Assembly (NCBI GenBank): GCA_905234145.1
Contig: CAJOGK010000012.1
Span: 1-55,363 of the forward strand
Source: an uncultured Prevotella sp.
GTDB taxonomy: Bacteria; Bacteroidota; Bacteroidia; Bacteroidales; Bacteroidaceae
Length of the DNA stretch: 55,363 nucleotides
Direction: 5' to 3'
The position numbers were made by a program, and so were the translations under genes. Below, piece after piece: positions 1 to 8,122 of the stretch (positions are counted from its first letter, which is position 1; each line of letters starts with the position of its first letter). The notes under the pieces were generated by a model. That model saw only the letters and a list, made by a program, of their open reading frames with translations, did not search any database and was not told the origin of the DNA.

Positions 1-16
1 CGCGCAATTTCTAGAT

Positions 17-43
17 TTAAATCTCGCAATTTTTACATTTAAT
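17..43 (-). repeat. 27-bp dispersed motif, copy at window edge
   Basis: Read on the minus strand, this stretch matches 26 of 27 bases of 32449-32475, which lies inside the inverted-repeat element further right. The core is ATTAAATGTAAAAATTGC followed by AGATTTAA. A 12-bp palindrome (AGATTTAAATCT, 13-24) overlaps it. It may be the edge of another copy of a dispersed element that continues off the window. Confidence 0.5.
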
Positions 44-76
44 CACCGCCCTTGCAGCTTTTGTCATTTGACGTTG

Positions 77-84
77 CAAAGGTA
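77..84 (-). promoter_or_regulatory. -7 element (TACCTTTG), leftward
   Basis: An exact Bacteroidetes -7 box reads leftward, towards a gene that would lie off the window. No good -33 TTTG was seen at the right distance. The roughly 190 bases to its right (85-284) hold no gene that I can support. Confidence 0.5.
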
Positions 85-305
85 CAAAATTTTGGTGCGT
101 AAAATCCAATTATGTCCAATTCCGTCAAGTTGTGTCGAGTTATTTCCCAGATCTTCAACCTATGTCAGCCTGGAAGAAATTCAAAGGTTGACTGGAAGAT
201 ACCCCTCGCTTGCGCCCGTTACTTCAAATCTCTCGCCGCACGTACACGCCTGCAGAGGTACAGTTAATCTACTCTGAACTTGGAGAACCATAGCGCATCC
301 ATCAT

Positions 306-472
306 CCATCAATCCATCATTTGCTAAAATCAAAATGCAAAAGTACATCATTTAAATAATATTATTAATAATATAATTATAATTATATTATTAATAATAT
401 TATTATATACTCCAATTGATGAATTATCAATACCATGAATACCATGAATACCATGAAATGATGGATTGATGG
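306..472. repeat. Nested AT-rich palindrome with 8- and 9-nt tandem repeats
   Basis: A perfect 50-bp palindrome made only of A and T spans 355-404 (25-bp arms). It is flanked by a perfect 17-bp inverted repeat (306-322 and 456-472, CCATCAATCCATCATTT). Between the palindrome and the right arm, TACCATGAA is repeated three times (431-457), and the right arm runs into four 8-nt units of the TGATGGAT type (459-490). The region 285-537 has no gene. It could form a cruciform or act as a bidirectional termination zone; its role is unknown. Confidence 0.85.
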
Positions 473-537
473 ATTGATAGATTGATGGACATTGTGTACT
501 TCCCTAGAAAAAGTTGAATGATATTTTTGCTAAATTG

Positions 538-1185
538 TTAATCTTCGTGAGTTTTTTTACTTTTTTCTTGGAGTGTATCTGTATTTTTACTATCTTTGCC
601 GTCAGAAAGGATATTTTGTTGTATAGAAGCATTCATGCTGGTTGATGGGGTAGTGCCGTCTTGTTCCCCTGAGAGCGATGCTTCAACAGTCTCGGCAGAT
701 TGTTTTTCCGTAGCATGGCGGTTATATACAACTTTATTTTTCGCACCGTAGGAAGTCCTAAAGATTCCTGCGGTGTTTATGTTCCAATAAGTTTCATCTC
801 CCGATAATTCAACAATGAGCGTATTGTTGTTCTTGTCCGTCAATTGAAGAAGGTATGTTTGATTGCCGTTTCTTTCGATTCCTTCACGGATCACCTCATA
901 ATTCTTAGCCACTTCTTCTACAAAATCAACCACAGTTGAAAAACCTGCATTTCTGATTTGGTCACCATGTCTTGCCTCTATATGAACTAGTCCATACCCT
1001 TCTTTGGTTACAGGGTTTGTTATGATGCCTTCACTTAATTTGATGGGCACATCTGCTAAACCACTTTCGGATTCCATTCTTCCAAATGTAGTTGTTCCAT
1101 CCTTTGATAATACAAACTTCTTTCCATGCTCATCCTTTTCTTGAGAAAGCTGAGGCGTATAATCTACGGTACTTATTTGCTTCAT
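538..1185 (-). CDS. Orphan protein resembling a phage polyvalent-protein C-terminus (possible BECR-type nuclease domain)
   Basis: A 215-residue protein with no signal peptide. Residues about 50-160 form a compact alpha/beta region with a conserved-looking motif (GLVHIEARHGDQI, then YLLQL, LIVELSGDETYWNI and NRHATEKQ). This resembles the Barnase/EndoU/Colicin E5-D/RelE-like nuclease domains at the ends of phage polyvalent and SPP1 gp7-type proteins. The last 60 residues are polar and rich in Ser, Thr, Asn and Lys, as in the tails of those proteins. I chose ATG at 1185 because the longer frame starts with TTG inside the -7 promoter box. No partner (methylase, portal, antitoxin) is next to it, so it may be a leftover of a mobile element. 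The family call is from memory and tentative. Confidence 0.5.
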   Translation of the reverse strand: MKQISTVDYTPQLSQEKDEHGKKFVLSKDGTTTFGRMESESGLADVPIKLSEGIITNPVTKEGYGLVHIEARHGDQIRNAGFSTVVDFVEEVAKNYEVIREGIERNGNQTYLLQLTDKNNNTLIVELSGDETYWNINTAGIFRTSYGAKNKVVYNRHATEKQSAETVEASLSGEQDGTTPSTSMNASIQQNILSDGKDSKNTDTLQEKSKKTHED

Positions 1186-1224
1186 AGATATCACATTTAA
1201 TGTTAATTTTTTATTTATGTGCTG

Positions 1225-1256
1225 CAAAGGTACAGCATTTTTTCGAATCTGCCAAA
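1225..1256 (-). promoter_or_regulatory. Promoter of the orphan protein gene
   Basis: TACCTTTG (1225-1232) with TTTG (1253-1256) 20 nt upstream: a full consensus. It leaves a leader of about 35 nt before ATG 1185 and rules out the TTG start at 1227. Confidence 0.8.
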
Positions 1257-1329
1257 TTTCAATGTATTTTTTCTAAAACATCCCAAGGGAAATCGCAGAA
1301 AGATTACGTTCTTGAATGGATAGCAAATG

Positions 1330-1359
1330 AAAGAGGATGTGCGTTTGCACACCCTCTTT
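1330..1359. terminator. Hairpin terminator after the surE-lpxB-DUF5020 operon
   Basis: AAAGAGG and TGTGC arms pair with GCACA and CCTCTTT around a GTTT loop, with one A/C mismatch. It sits 28 nt past the DUF5020 stop. T-runs are short on both sides. Confidence 0.65.
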
Positions 1360-1387
1360 ATCTTTATTAGAAATTCCGCTTAATTTA

Positions 1388-2110
1388 TTAGAAGTTCCAC
1401 TTAACGGCCAATGTCGGGTTGATAAAGAACGACTTGTCATTATATGTGTTGTAAATAAAATTATTACTAATTTCTACCTCAGAACCGATACTGAAATGGC
1501 TGGTTGCATTGAACCAGAACTGTGGTTCGGTAAGGATGACGAGCATGCCGTGGCCCTCATGACCTGGGCGCCAGTTTTCACCGCGCCAGAAATCGATGAA
1601 GCCCGAGAAGGTACATTTCTTGTTGGCGAAGTTCAAGCCCCACACGCCCGTGAGTTGGAAGCTGCTGTAGGCAGAGGTGTAGTCGTAGCTCTTGAAGAAC
1701 TGCTTGTACATGAGCTGCACAGACCAGGTTTTCGAGAAGTCGGCATTATGGCCGTTGTAGGCACCACCGAGGAGGGCGGCATGCTGGAAACTGCGGATCT
1801 CATCGCGACCCAGACCTCCATTATACTCCGCATGGATGGCGAAGGGTGACTCTTTACCGAGTTTGAACTCGCGCGAAATCTCGGTGTAAGCACTGCGGAA
1901 GAACTTACGGCTGAGGTCGAGATCGACGAAATAATACCAAGAACCCCATTTGTCTGCTTTAAACTGCTCGAGTGTGATGGTCACTTTCTGACGACCATCT
2001 TCTTCATCGGGGTAGATGTTGCGTCCAAAGTCGTAATGTAACTGAATATTCTGCGCGTTGGCTGTGAAAGCTGCTGTAGCCATCAGCGCAATCATAAATA
2101 ATTTTTTCAT
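1388..2110 (-). CDS. DUF5020 family outer-membrane-like protein
   Basis: A 240-residue protein with a clear signal peptide (MKKLFMIALMATAAFTANAQ, cleavage after residue 20). The rest alternates aromatic and polar residues and ends in a strand with a terminal Phe (VKWNF), as in outer-membrane beta-barrels. It matches DUF5020, a Bacteroidetes family that resembles the Tsx-like nucleoside channel fold; the substrate is unknown. The start overlaps the lpxB stop (ATGA, 4 nt), so the two are translationally coupled. Being last in the surE-lpxB operon fits an envelope role, but that is inference. Confidence 0.8.
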   Translation of the reverse strand: MKKLFMIALMATAAFTANAQNIQLHYDFGRNIYPDEEDGRQKVTITLEQFKADKWGSWYYFVDLDLSRKFFRSAYTEISREFKLGKESPFAIHAEYNGGLGRDEIRSFQHAALLGGAYNGHNADFSKTWSVQLMYKQFFKSYDYTSAYSSFQLTGVWGLNFANKKCTFSGFIDFWRGENWRPGHEGHGMLVILTEPQFWFNATSHFSIGSEVEISNNFIYNTYNDKSFFINPTLAVKWNF

Positions 2111-3231
2111 ACTGGTTTTTTATTTAATAATGTTACGATTAATCGGGCTGTTTGTTCTGGGGCTTTCTGGTCGCCCAGACGACGGCGCACCTCGGCATAG
2201 CCGTCGAGCATTTTCTCTCGGGCTGGGCCAGCGAGTATTTTGGAGAGCTCTGAGCGGATGTTTGCCACGGAGAAGGTGTCGGCTACCAATTCGGTAACTA
2301 CCTCACGATCGGCAATCAGGTTTACCAGCGACACATACTTGACACTGAGCACCAAACGGCGCAACTTGCCGATGAGCCAGGGCAGGGGCGTCTCATAGCA
2401 TACCACCTGAGGCACATTGAAGAGAGCGGTCTCGAGGGTGGCCGTACCACTGGTGACGAGGGCGGCATGGGCTTTTGAAAGCAGTGCGTAGGTTTGGTTG
2501 AACACAATCTTAACATGACTTTCTTGTAAGAATTGTTGGTAGTAAGACGGTTCGATGCCTGGTGCTCCTGCGAGGATCATCTGATAATCAGCCTCGTAGG
2601 GTTTTACGGCTTCCAGCATCGCAGGAAGGTTGTCCTTGATCTCCTGCTTTCGAGAGCCTGCGAGCAGGGCAATGATAGGACGTTGTGTTTCCTCTATCCT
2701 CTTTCCACTTTCCTCTTTCCACTCCCTAACTTCGTCTGCCGTGGGATTACCTACATAATGAATGGGGTAATGATGTTTGTCTTCGAAGAATGGTACTTCG
2801 AAAGGCAGAATCGAGAAGAGTTCGTCGACATCGCGTTTAATGTTCTTGATACGGTATTCCTTCCATGCCCAGATTTTGGGGGAGATGTAGTAATAGACAG
2901 GTATATTTGTCTTGGATTTTACGAATTTTGCAATGTTGAGGTTGAAGCCTGGATAATCAATGAGTATCACGCAGTCGGGTTGCCATTCCAGAATATCCTG
3001 CTTGCATAGCTTCATGTTTTTGAGGATTGTTGGCAAATGAAGCAATACAGGGATAAAGCCCATATAGGCGAGTTCGCGATAATGTTTGACACGTGTACCG
3101 CCAACGCTCGCCATCAAGTCGCCTCCAAAGAAACGGAACTCTGCCTGAGTGTCAGTTTCTTTCAGCGATTGCATCAAGTGGGATGCATGAAGATCGCCAG
3201 AAGCTTCGCCTGCTATGAGGTAATATTTCAT
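2107..3231 (-). CDS. lpxB: Lipid-A-disaccharide synthase
   Basis: A GT19-family enzyme of 374 residues. It joins UDP-2,3-diacylglucosamine and lipid X to make the lipid A disaccharide at the inner face of the inner membrane. The start MKYYLIAGEASGDLHAS is the family N-terminus, and LLAGSRKQEI and VTSGTATLETALFNVPQVVCYET are typical motifs. Between VGNPTADEV and PIIALLAGS the linker (roughly residues 165-185) is encoded by five 7-nt tandem repeats (2688-2722), giving a Glu/Lys-rich stretch. From memory, relatives have a longer, different linker there. It lies between surE and DUF5020. Confidence 0.95.
   Translation of the reverse strand: MKYYLIAGEASGDLHASHLMQSLKETDTQAEFRFFGGDLMASVGGTRVKHYRELAYMGFIPVLLHLPTILKNMKLCKQDILEWQPDCVILIDYPGFNLNIAKFVKSKTNIPVYYYISPKIWAWKEYRIKNIKRDVDELFSILPFEVPFFEDKHHYPIHYVGNPTADEVREWKEESGKRIEETQRPIIALLAGSRKQEIKDNLPAMLEAVKPYEADYQMILAGAPGIEPSYYQQFLQESHVKIVFNQTYALLSKAHAALVTSGTATLETALFNVPQVVCYETPLPWLIGKLRRLVLSVKYVSLVNLIADREVVTELVADTFSVANIRSELSKILAGPAREKMLDGYAEVRRRLGDQKAPEQTARLIVTLLNKKPV
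2688..2722. repeat. Five 7-nt tandem repeats inside lpxB
   Basis: On the plus strand the units are TTTCCTC, TATCCTC, TTTCCAC, TTTCCTC and TTTCCAC, all in one 7-nt phase. They encode the linker of LpxB in frame. Same class as the arrays at 8084, 15074 and 36084. Confidence 0.85.
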
Positions 3232-3254
3232 TTACGGATTTACGATTTACGGAT
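3232..3254. repeat. 7/8-nt tandem repeats filling the surE-lpxB spacer
   Basis: On the minus strand, AAATCGT and AAATCCGT alternate from the surE stop codon to the lpxB start codon. The array makes up the whole 23-nt spacer and supplies bases of both codons. Confidence 0.85.
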
Positions 3255-4028
3255 TTACGATTTGAGGTTCCACGACTTGAATAAGTCGAGGGCGCTGTAG
3301 GCTGTGACATCGATTTGTGTGGGGGTGATGGCCACATAGCCGTGGTCAAGTGCCCAGTGGTCGGTGTCCTCTGCCTCTGGTTCGTCATCTTGATAGATAC
3401 CCACCATCCACCAGTAGTCATAGCCACGTGGATGATGGCATTTTTTTACTTCGCTGCCCCATGTGCCATGCGCCATGCGGCATACCTTCACACCCTTGTA
3501 CGCCTCTACCAATGGGAAATTTACATTCAGGCAAACACCCAGGGGCAGTCCGTCTTTTAATACTCGGGCTGTGATGGTCTGGATGAGTGGTCGCAAGGGT
3601 TCGAAGTCGGCATCTGGTCGGAAATCGCAGAGGGAGAACGCTACAGACGGGATATACTTCATGCACCCTTCGAGGGTAACGCCCATGGTTCCGCTATAGT
3701 GGGTGTTGACTGAAGCATTGTCACCGTGGTTAATGCCGCCAATGACCATGTCAGGTTTGCGGGGGCAGAGTTCTGCCAAAGCGAGTTTAACACAATCGAC
3801 GGGTGTGCCATTGCACGACCATATCTCAACACCCTCCCTTTTTTCGCGACATTCGAGGCGTAAAGGGGTGGTGGAGGAAAAAGCGCAGGAAAAACCACTG
3901 CGGGCATCGTCGGGGGCACAGACAATGATGTCACCAAAGCCGGAGAGCATGTCTATCAGGCTGTTGATACCTTTTGCCTGGTAGCCATCATCGTTAGAAA
4001 TCAGCAATAAAGGCCGTTTAATTTCCAT
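3255..4028 (-). CDS. surE: 5'/3'-nucleotidase SurE
   Basis: A 257-residue metal-dependent nucleoside monophosphate phosphatase. The N-terminus has the metal-binding ISNDDGYQAKGI motif; VIGGINHGDNASVNTHYSGTM-type sequence follows, with NGTPVDCVKLAL before it. The end of the protein is the usual length for Bacteroidales. Three 7-nt units (plus strand CCATGTG, CCATGCG, CCATGCG, 3459-3479) encode the stretch MAHGTW near residue 185. It is first in the surE-lpxB-DUF5020 operon, with its own -7 box just upstream. Confidence 0.95.
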   Translation of the reverse strand: MEIKRPLLLISNDDGYQAKGINSLIDMLSGFGDIIVCAPDDARSGFSCAFSSTTPLRLECREKREGVEIWSCNGTPVDCVKLALAELCPRKPDMVIGGINHGDNASVNTHYSGTMGVTLEGCMKYIPSVAFSLCDFRPDADFEPLRPLIQTITARVLKDGLPLGVCLNVNFPLVEAYKGVKVCRMAHGTWGSEVKKCHHPRGYDYWWMVGIYQDDEPEAEDTDHWALDHGYVAITPTQIDVTAYSALDLFKSWNLKS

Positions 4029-4049
4029 AAAATTATACTATTTTCGCTG

Positions 4050-4057
4050 CAAAAGTA
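4050..4057 (-). promoter_or_regulatory. -7 element (TACTTTTG) of surE
   Basis: Lies 21 nt before the surE ATG. The -33 region has only a T-rich match. It faces away from the parA promoter at 4100. Confidence 0.6.
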
Positions 4058-4099
4058 CGAAAAAAGGTTTAAATAAACGGATTTCTCGTTAGAAATGTG

Positions 4100-4107
4100 T
4101 AACTTTG
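4100..4107 (+). promoter_or_regulatory. -7 element (TAACTTTG) of parA
   Basis: Exact TAnnTTTG, about 39 nt before the parA ATG. The -33 element is weak. Confidence 0.65.
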
Positions 4108-4146
4108 CACTCAAATTTCTTTTTTAAATAGGTTAAATAAAAGCAA

Positions 4147-4911
4147 ATGGGAAAGATTATAGCATTAGCAAACCAGAAGGGTGGCGTAGGTAAGACTACG
4201 ACTACCATTAATCTGGCTGCATCGCTGGCCACATTGGAAAAGAGCGTATTGGTAGTTGATGCCGATCCTCAGGCAAATGCCTCCAGTGGACTTGGCGTAA
4301 ACATTAAAGAAGTGGAATGCTCTTTATACGAATGCATTATCAATAAGGCTGATATTCATGATGCCATCTATACGTCGGATATTGACGGACTGGATATTGT
4401 GCCTAGTCATATTGACCTTGTTGGTGCAGAGATTGAGATGTTGAACCTGAGTGATCGTGAACGTGTGATCAAGCGTATGCTCGATCCGATTCGTGATGAG
4501 TATGACTATATCCTCATCGACTGTTCGCCTTCGCTGGGATTGATTACGGTAAATTCGCTGACGGCAGCCGATTCTGTGATTATCCCCGTGCAGTGTGAGT
4601 ATTTCGCGCTTGAGGGTATCAGCAAGTTGCTCAATACCATCAGGATTATTAAGAGTAAGTTGAATCCGCATTTGGAAATAGAAGGATTCCTGTTGACGAT
4701 GTATGACAGTCGTCTGCGTCTGGCTAACCAGATTTATGATGAAGTGAAGCGCCACTTCCAGGAACTTGTATTTAAAACCGTTATCCAGCGTAATGTCAAG
4801 CTGTCAGAGGCGCCTAGTCATGGCCTGCCCGTCATTCTCTATGATGCAGAGTCTACAGGCGCAAAGAACCATCTGGCACTTGCGAAGGAGATCATTTCCA
4901 AGAATAAGTAA
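4147..4911 (+). CDS. parA: Chromosome partitioning ATPase ParA (Soj)
   Basis: A 254-residue deviant Walker-A ATPase that moves the origin region together with ParB. NQKGGVGKTTTTINLA is the Walker A with the signature Lys; VDADPQANAS and DYILIDCSPSLGL follow. There is no N-terminal DNA-binding extension, as is usual for chromosomal Soj types. parB follows after 2 nt. I searched by eye for a parS palindrome (GTTTCACGTGAAAC type) in the window and did not see one. Confidence 0.95.
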   Translation: MGKIIALANQKGGVGKTTTTINLAASLATLEKSVLVVDADPQANASSGLGVNIKEVECSLYECIINKADIHDAIYTSDIDGLDIVPSHIDLVGAEIEMLNLSDRERVIKRMLDPIRDEYDYILIDCSPSLGLITVNSLTAADSVIIPVQCEYFALEGISKLLNTIRIIKSKLNPHLEIEGFLLTMYDSRLRLANQIYDEVKRHFQELVFKTVIQRNVKLSEAPSHGLPVILYDAESTGAKNHLALAKEIISKNK

Positions 4912-4913
4912 TT

Positions 4914-5843
4914 ATGGCTGTAAGAAAAAAATATGATAGAAGTGTTCTGGGCCGTGGCCTGGACAATATCGGTTCAGGAAGAGGTCTTGGACTGGATGCG
5001 CTGATTGATACCAGCGATATTGAGACGAAAGGAACCTCGAACCTGAATGAAATTCCTCTTAGTCAGATAGAACCTAATCCCAACCAGCCGCGTCACGACT
5101 TTGATGAGAGCTCTATGCGTGAGTTGGCCAACAGTATTCGTGAGATTGGTATTGTTACGCCGATTACGGTGCGCCAGACTGATGACGGTAAATATCAGAT
5201 TATTGCCGGAGAGCGTCGTTGGCGTGCTGCCCAGATGGCAGGTCTGAATGCTATTCCTGCGTATGTGAAGGTGGCTGGTGATGAATATGTGATGGAGATG
5301 GCGCTGGTGGAGAATATCCAGCGTGAGGATTTGAACGCGATAGAAATCGCTCTGGCATACCAGCGCTTGGCAGAAGATACTGGTCTTACTCAGGAGAAGA
5401 TATCGGAACGTATGGGTAAGAGCCGTGCTTCGATAACGAACTATATCCGTTTGTTGAAGTTGCCCGCACAGATTCAGATGGCGCTCAAAAACAAGGATAT
5501 TGATATGGGTCATGCCCGTGCATTGCTTTCGCTCGACAGTCCTTCTGCACAGATCAAGCTTTTCAAGGATACCCAGCGTAATGCCTACTCTGTACGCAAG
5601 GTTGAGGAACTTGTGCAGGCCATCAAGCGTGGCGATTCCTTGCAGGAAGCCAAAAAGAAAGTGCGTCCACAGCAATTGCCCTTGGAGTTTAGTATTCTCA
5701 GAGACCGTCTCTCAGAGTTGTTTAAGGTGAAAGTTCAGATGGCTTATTCCAATGATGGCAAAGGTCGTATCACCATCCCTTTCCAAAACGAGGAAGAATT
5801 GGAAACCCTTTTGAATATCATCGATAAGATGAAGAATGTATAG
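4914..5843 (+). CDS. parB: Chromosome partitioning protein ParB (Spo0J)
   Basis: A 309-residue DNA-binding CTPase that loads on parS and spreads. The ParB/sulfiredoxin-like domain (residues about 40-135) contains NPNQPRHDFDE and the CTP-binding GERRWRAAQMAGL motif. A helix-turn-helix follows (TQEKISERMGKSRASITNYI, about 160-180), then a C-terminal dimerisation region. Its last codons overlap the start of the next gene by 8 nt, so the DUF5683 gene is coupled to it. Confidence 0.95.
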   Translation: MAVRKKYDRSVLGRGLDNIGSGRGLGLDALIDTSDIETKGTSNLNEIPLSQIEPNPNQPRHDFDESSMRELANSIREIGIVTPITVRQTDDGKYQIIAGERRWRAAQMAGLNAIPAYVKVAGDEYVMEMALVENIQREDLNAIEIALAYQRLAEDTGLTQEKISERMGKSRASITNYIRLLKLPAQIQMALKNKDIDMGHARALLSLDSPSAQIKLFKDTQRNAYSVRKVEELVQAIKRGDSLQEAKKKVRPQQLPLEFSILRDRLSELFKVKVQMAYSNDGKGRITIPFQNEEELETLLNIIDKMKNV

Positions 5844-6528
5844 GATAAGATTGATTTTATGCATCCTCCTGATGATGGGCATCGGACGCGCCAGTGCTCA
5901 GGAAATGCGGGAAAAGGATGCAATAGATAGTATGCTCATCGCCATTCGCGACACGTTGGCTGGCGATACTCTGATGAAAGTGCAACCTACGAAGATGGAG
6001 ACTGCACAGGATTTCTCTCAGTGGCGCCCAGACCCCAAGCGGGCTCTGTGGCTGGCACTGGTGATTCCAGGTGGTGGACAGATTTATAACCGCAAATACT
6101 GGAAATTACCGTTGGTGTATGGTGGTTTCATCGGTTGTCTGTATGCCATGAACTGGAACAACACCATGTATAAGGACTATTCGCAGGCTTTTCTAGATAT
6201 CTCGGATAACGACCCGACCACGCAGAGCTATAACCAGTTTCTGCATCTGGGGGCGAAGATCACCTCAGACAGCGATATACAGCGCTATAAGGATCTGTTT
6301 AAGAAACGTAAGGACCGTTACAGAAGATGGCGCGATTTGAGCTTCTTTGTCTTAGTGGGCGTTTATGCACTATCCGTGATAGATGCTTATGTGGATGCAG
6401 AACTGTCGGTCTTTGATATCTCAAAGGATTTAAGTTTGAAGGTGGAACCGACCATCATGAATAATCATCGGTCGAATAATCCCCTTGATTCTTCATCCGT
6501 GGGCTTGCAATGTAGCCTGAACTTTTAA
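5836..6528 (+). CDS. DUF5683 domain protein
   Basis: A 230-residue envelope protein. A signal peptide (residues 1-22, ending RASA) is followed by a short polar stretch, then SQWRPDPKRALWLALVIPGGGQIYNRKYWKLPLVYGG, where the PGGGQIYNRKYWK core is typical of DUF5683. A second hydrophobic segment (LSFFVLVGVYALSVIDAYVDA) follows near residue 180. In Bacteroidales it sits between parB and a transglycosylase gene, as here. Function unknown; the position suggests a link between cell-wall growth and chromosome segregation, which is inference only. Confidence 0.85.
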   Translation: MYRIRLILCILLMMGIGRASAQEMREKDAIDSMLIAIRDTLAGDTLMKVQPTKMETAQDFSQWRPDPKRALWLALVIPGGGQIYNRKYWKLPLVYGGFIGCLYAMNWNNTMYKDYSQAFLDISDNDPTTQSYNQFLHLGAKITSDSDIQRYKDLFKKRKDRYRRWRDLSFFVLVGVYALSVIDAYVDAELSVFDISKDLSLKVEPTIMNNHRSNNPLDSSSVGLQCSLNF

Positions 6529-6555
6529 GAATTAGAAACTAACAATAATTAAAAA

Positions 6556-8082
6556 ATGACTATCATAGCAGAGAAAAAGGACAAATTAATGAATGGTGTG
6601 GCGAAATGGTTCTTACCACTTTGCCTTTTCGTCTTTTCACCCATGACGGCACAAGCGCAGGTGCCTCAAACAAATACGAATACGACCGTCGAGGACGATG
6701 AAGATGATGATGAGGACGAAGATGAGGATGATGACGATGTAACGAAGCCTCTGACTCAGGACGAGATTTCTGTTACCGACAAGGCTGGAAATGAAGAATT
6801 GATAGAATTTCCAGAGGCGATGACATACGATCTCGACAGTTTGTTGAGTCTTTATATGTCGAAAACATATCTTGGTCTTCCAGGCGATTGTGAGATGAGC
6901 AGTGAGAACCCCACCTTCACAAAGGAGGAGTATATTGAGCGTCTGCGTCGTCTGCCAACAGTGATGGAGATGGCGTATAATGATATCGTGCAGCGTTTTA
7001 TTGACCGATATAGTGGTCGTTTGCGCTACTCTGTAAGTTATATGTTGGGCGCAGCGAATTTCTATCTTCCAATCTTCGAGGAAGCACTCGAGGCTTATCA
7101 GTTGCCTTTGGAACTGAAATATCTGCCTATTATTGAGTCAGCCCTGAATCCCAAGGCTGTCTCACGTGTGGGGGCTACTGGTCTTTGGCAGTTTATGCTT
7201 GCCACAGGCAGACAGTATGGTCTGGAGATAAACTCGCTCGTGGATGAACGTCGCGACCCCTTGAAGTCATCATACGCAGCAGCACGCTATATGCGGGATC
7301 TCTATAAGATATTCGGTGACTGGAATTTGGTTATTGCAGCCTATAACTGTGGCCCGGAGAATATCAACAAGGCCATTCGTCGTTATCGTAAGGCTTTGGG
7401 ACGTACGGAAAATGATGCAGTCACTGCCGAAGATAAGGACTATTGGAAGATTTATCCCTATTTGCCAGCTGAAACCCGTGGCTACGTGCCTGCCTTTATA
7501 GCGGCTAATTATATAATGAACTATTATTGTGAGCATAAGATCTGTCCGATGACTACTCGTCTGCCATCACAGACCGATACGGTGATGGTACATCAGGATG
7601 TGCATCTGGATCAGATTGCGGGTGTGGTAGGTACCGATCCAGATATGTTGCGCTCACTGAATCCAGCGTATCGTCGCGATGTGGTGCCTGGTAAGGCAAA
7701 GACCTATCCTATCCGTCTGCCTTTGGCTGATGCAGGCAAGTTCATCGATATGGAAGACTCGGTTTATAATTTCCGTGCCAGTGAACTGTTGACGAAACGT
7801 TCTGTAGTGGATGTGGCAGATGATCTGCCTACTTTCTCACGTGGTAAGCGAGGCGGATATGGCAGAAAGAGCGCTCGTTCCCGTCGTAATCGTAGCGCCC
7901 GTCGAGGTGGTCGAAGCAGGGTGAGCAGTAGTAGCAGTGGTGGAACTTCGGTAACCATTCGTAAGGGACAGACACTCTCTGAGATTGCCAAGCAAAATGG
8001 TACTACGGTCGCAAAACTTCGTAGACTAAATGGTATCAAGGGCAATAATATCCGAGCCGGAAAGAAGCTTAGAGTAAAGTAA
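6556..8082 (+). CDS. Membrane-bound lytic transglycosylase (MltD-like) with LysM domain
   Basis: 508 residues. It cleaves peptidoglycan glycan strands in the periplasm. A hydrophobic export signal ends at about residue 34 (TAQA), followed by a very acidic stretch of Asp and Glu (about 45-58) encoded by near-perfect GAT/GAC/GAG codons. The SLT domain (about 160-320) has the catalytic Glu in LPIIESALNPKAVS and the GLWQFM and AAYNCGP motifs. A linker rich in Arg, Ser and Gly leads to one clear C-terminal LysM domain (GQTLSEIAKQNGTTVAKLRRLN). ATG 6556 was kept; ATG at 6589 would also leave a signal peptide. Confidence 0.93.
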   Translation: MTIIAEKKDKLMNGVAKWFLPLCLFVFSPMTAQAQVPQTNTNTTVEDDEDDDEDEDEDDDDVTKPLTQDEISVTDKAGNEELIEFPEAMTYDLDSLLSLYMSKTYLGLPGDCEMSSENPTFTKEEYIERLRRLPTVMEMAYNDIVQRFIDRYSGRLRYSVSYMLGAANFYLPIFEEALEAYQLPLELKYLPIIESALNPKAVSRVGATGLWQFMLATGRQYGLEINSLVDERRDPLKSSYAAARYMRDLYKIFGDWNLVIAAYNCGPENINKAIRRYRKALGRTENDAVTAEDKDYWKIYPYLPAETRGYVPAFIAANYIMNYYCEHKICPMTTRLPSQTDTVMVHQDVHLDQIAGVVGTDPDMLRSLNPAYRRDVVPGKAKTYPIRLPLADAGKFIDMEDSVYNFRASELLTKRSVVDVADDLPTFSRGKRGGYGRKSARSRRNRSARRGGRSRVSSSSSGGTSVTIRKGQTLSEIAKQNGTTVAKLRRLNGIKGNNIRAGKKLRVK

Positions 8083-8083
8083 G

Positions 8084-8118
8084 CTTAATGTTTAACGCTT
8101 AATGTTTAATGTTTAAAA
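8084..8118. repeat. Five 7-nt tandem repeats filling the mltD-rel spacer
   Basis: Units CTTAATG, TTTAACG, CTTAATG, TTTAATG and TTTAAAA follow in one phase. Only one base before them and four after them separate the stop and start codons. Confidence 0.85.
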
Positions 8119-8122
8119 GTCT

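Noticed and set aside
68..277. 69-codon plus-strand open frame
   Set aside because: Starts with TTG inside a repeat/promoter region, has no family features and no promoter in its direction.
1186..1227. N-terminal extension of the orphan protein (TTG start)
   Set aside because: The TTG is part of the TACCTTTG promoter box, so it would not be in the mRNA.
1337..1849. 170-codon frame on the plus strand
   Set aside because: Lies opposite the DUF5020 gene and has no features of its own.
3240..6540. parS site near parAB
   Set aside because: No palindrome of the GTTTCACGTGAAAC type was seen; a motif search of the genome would decide.
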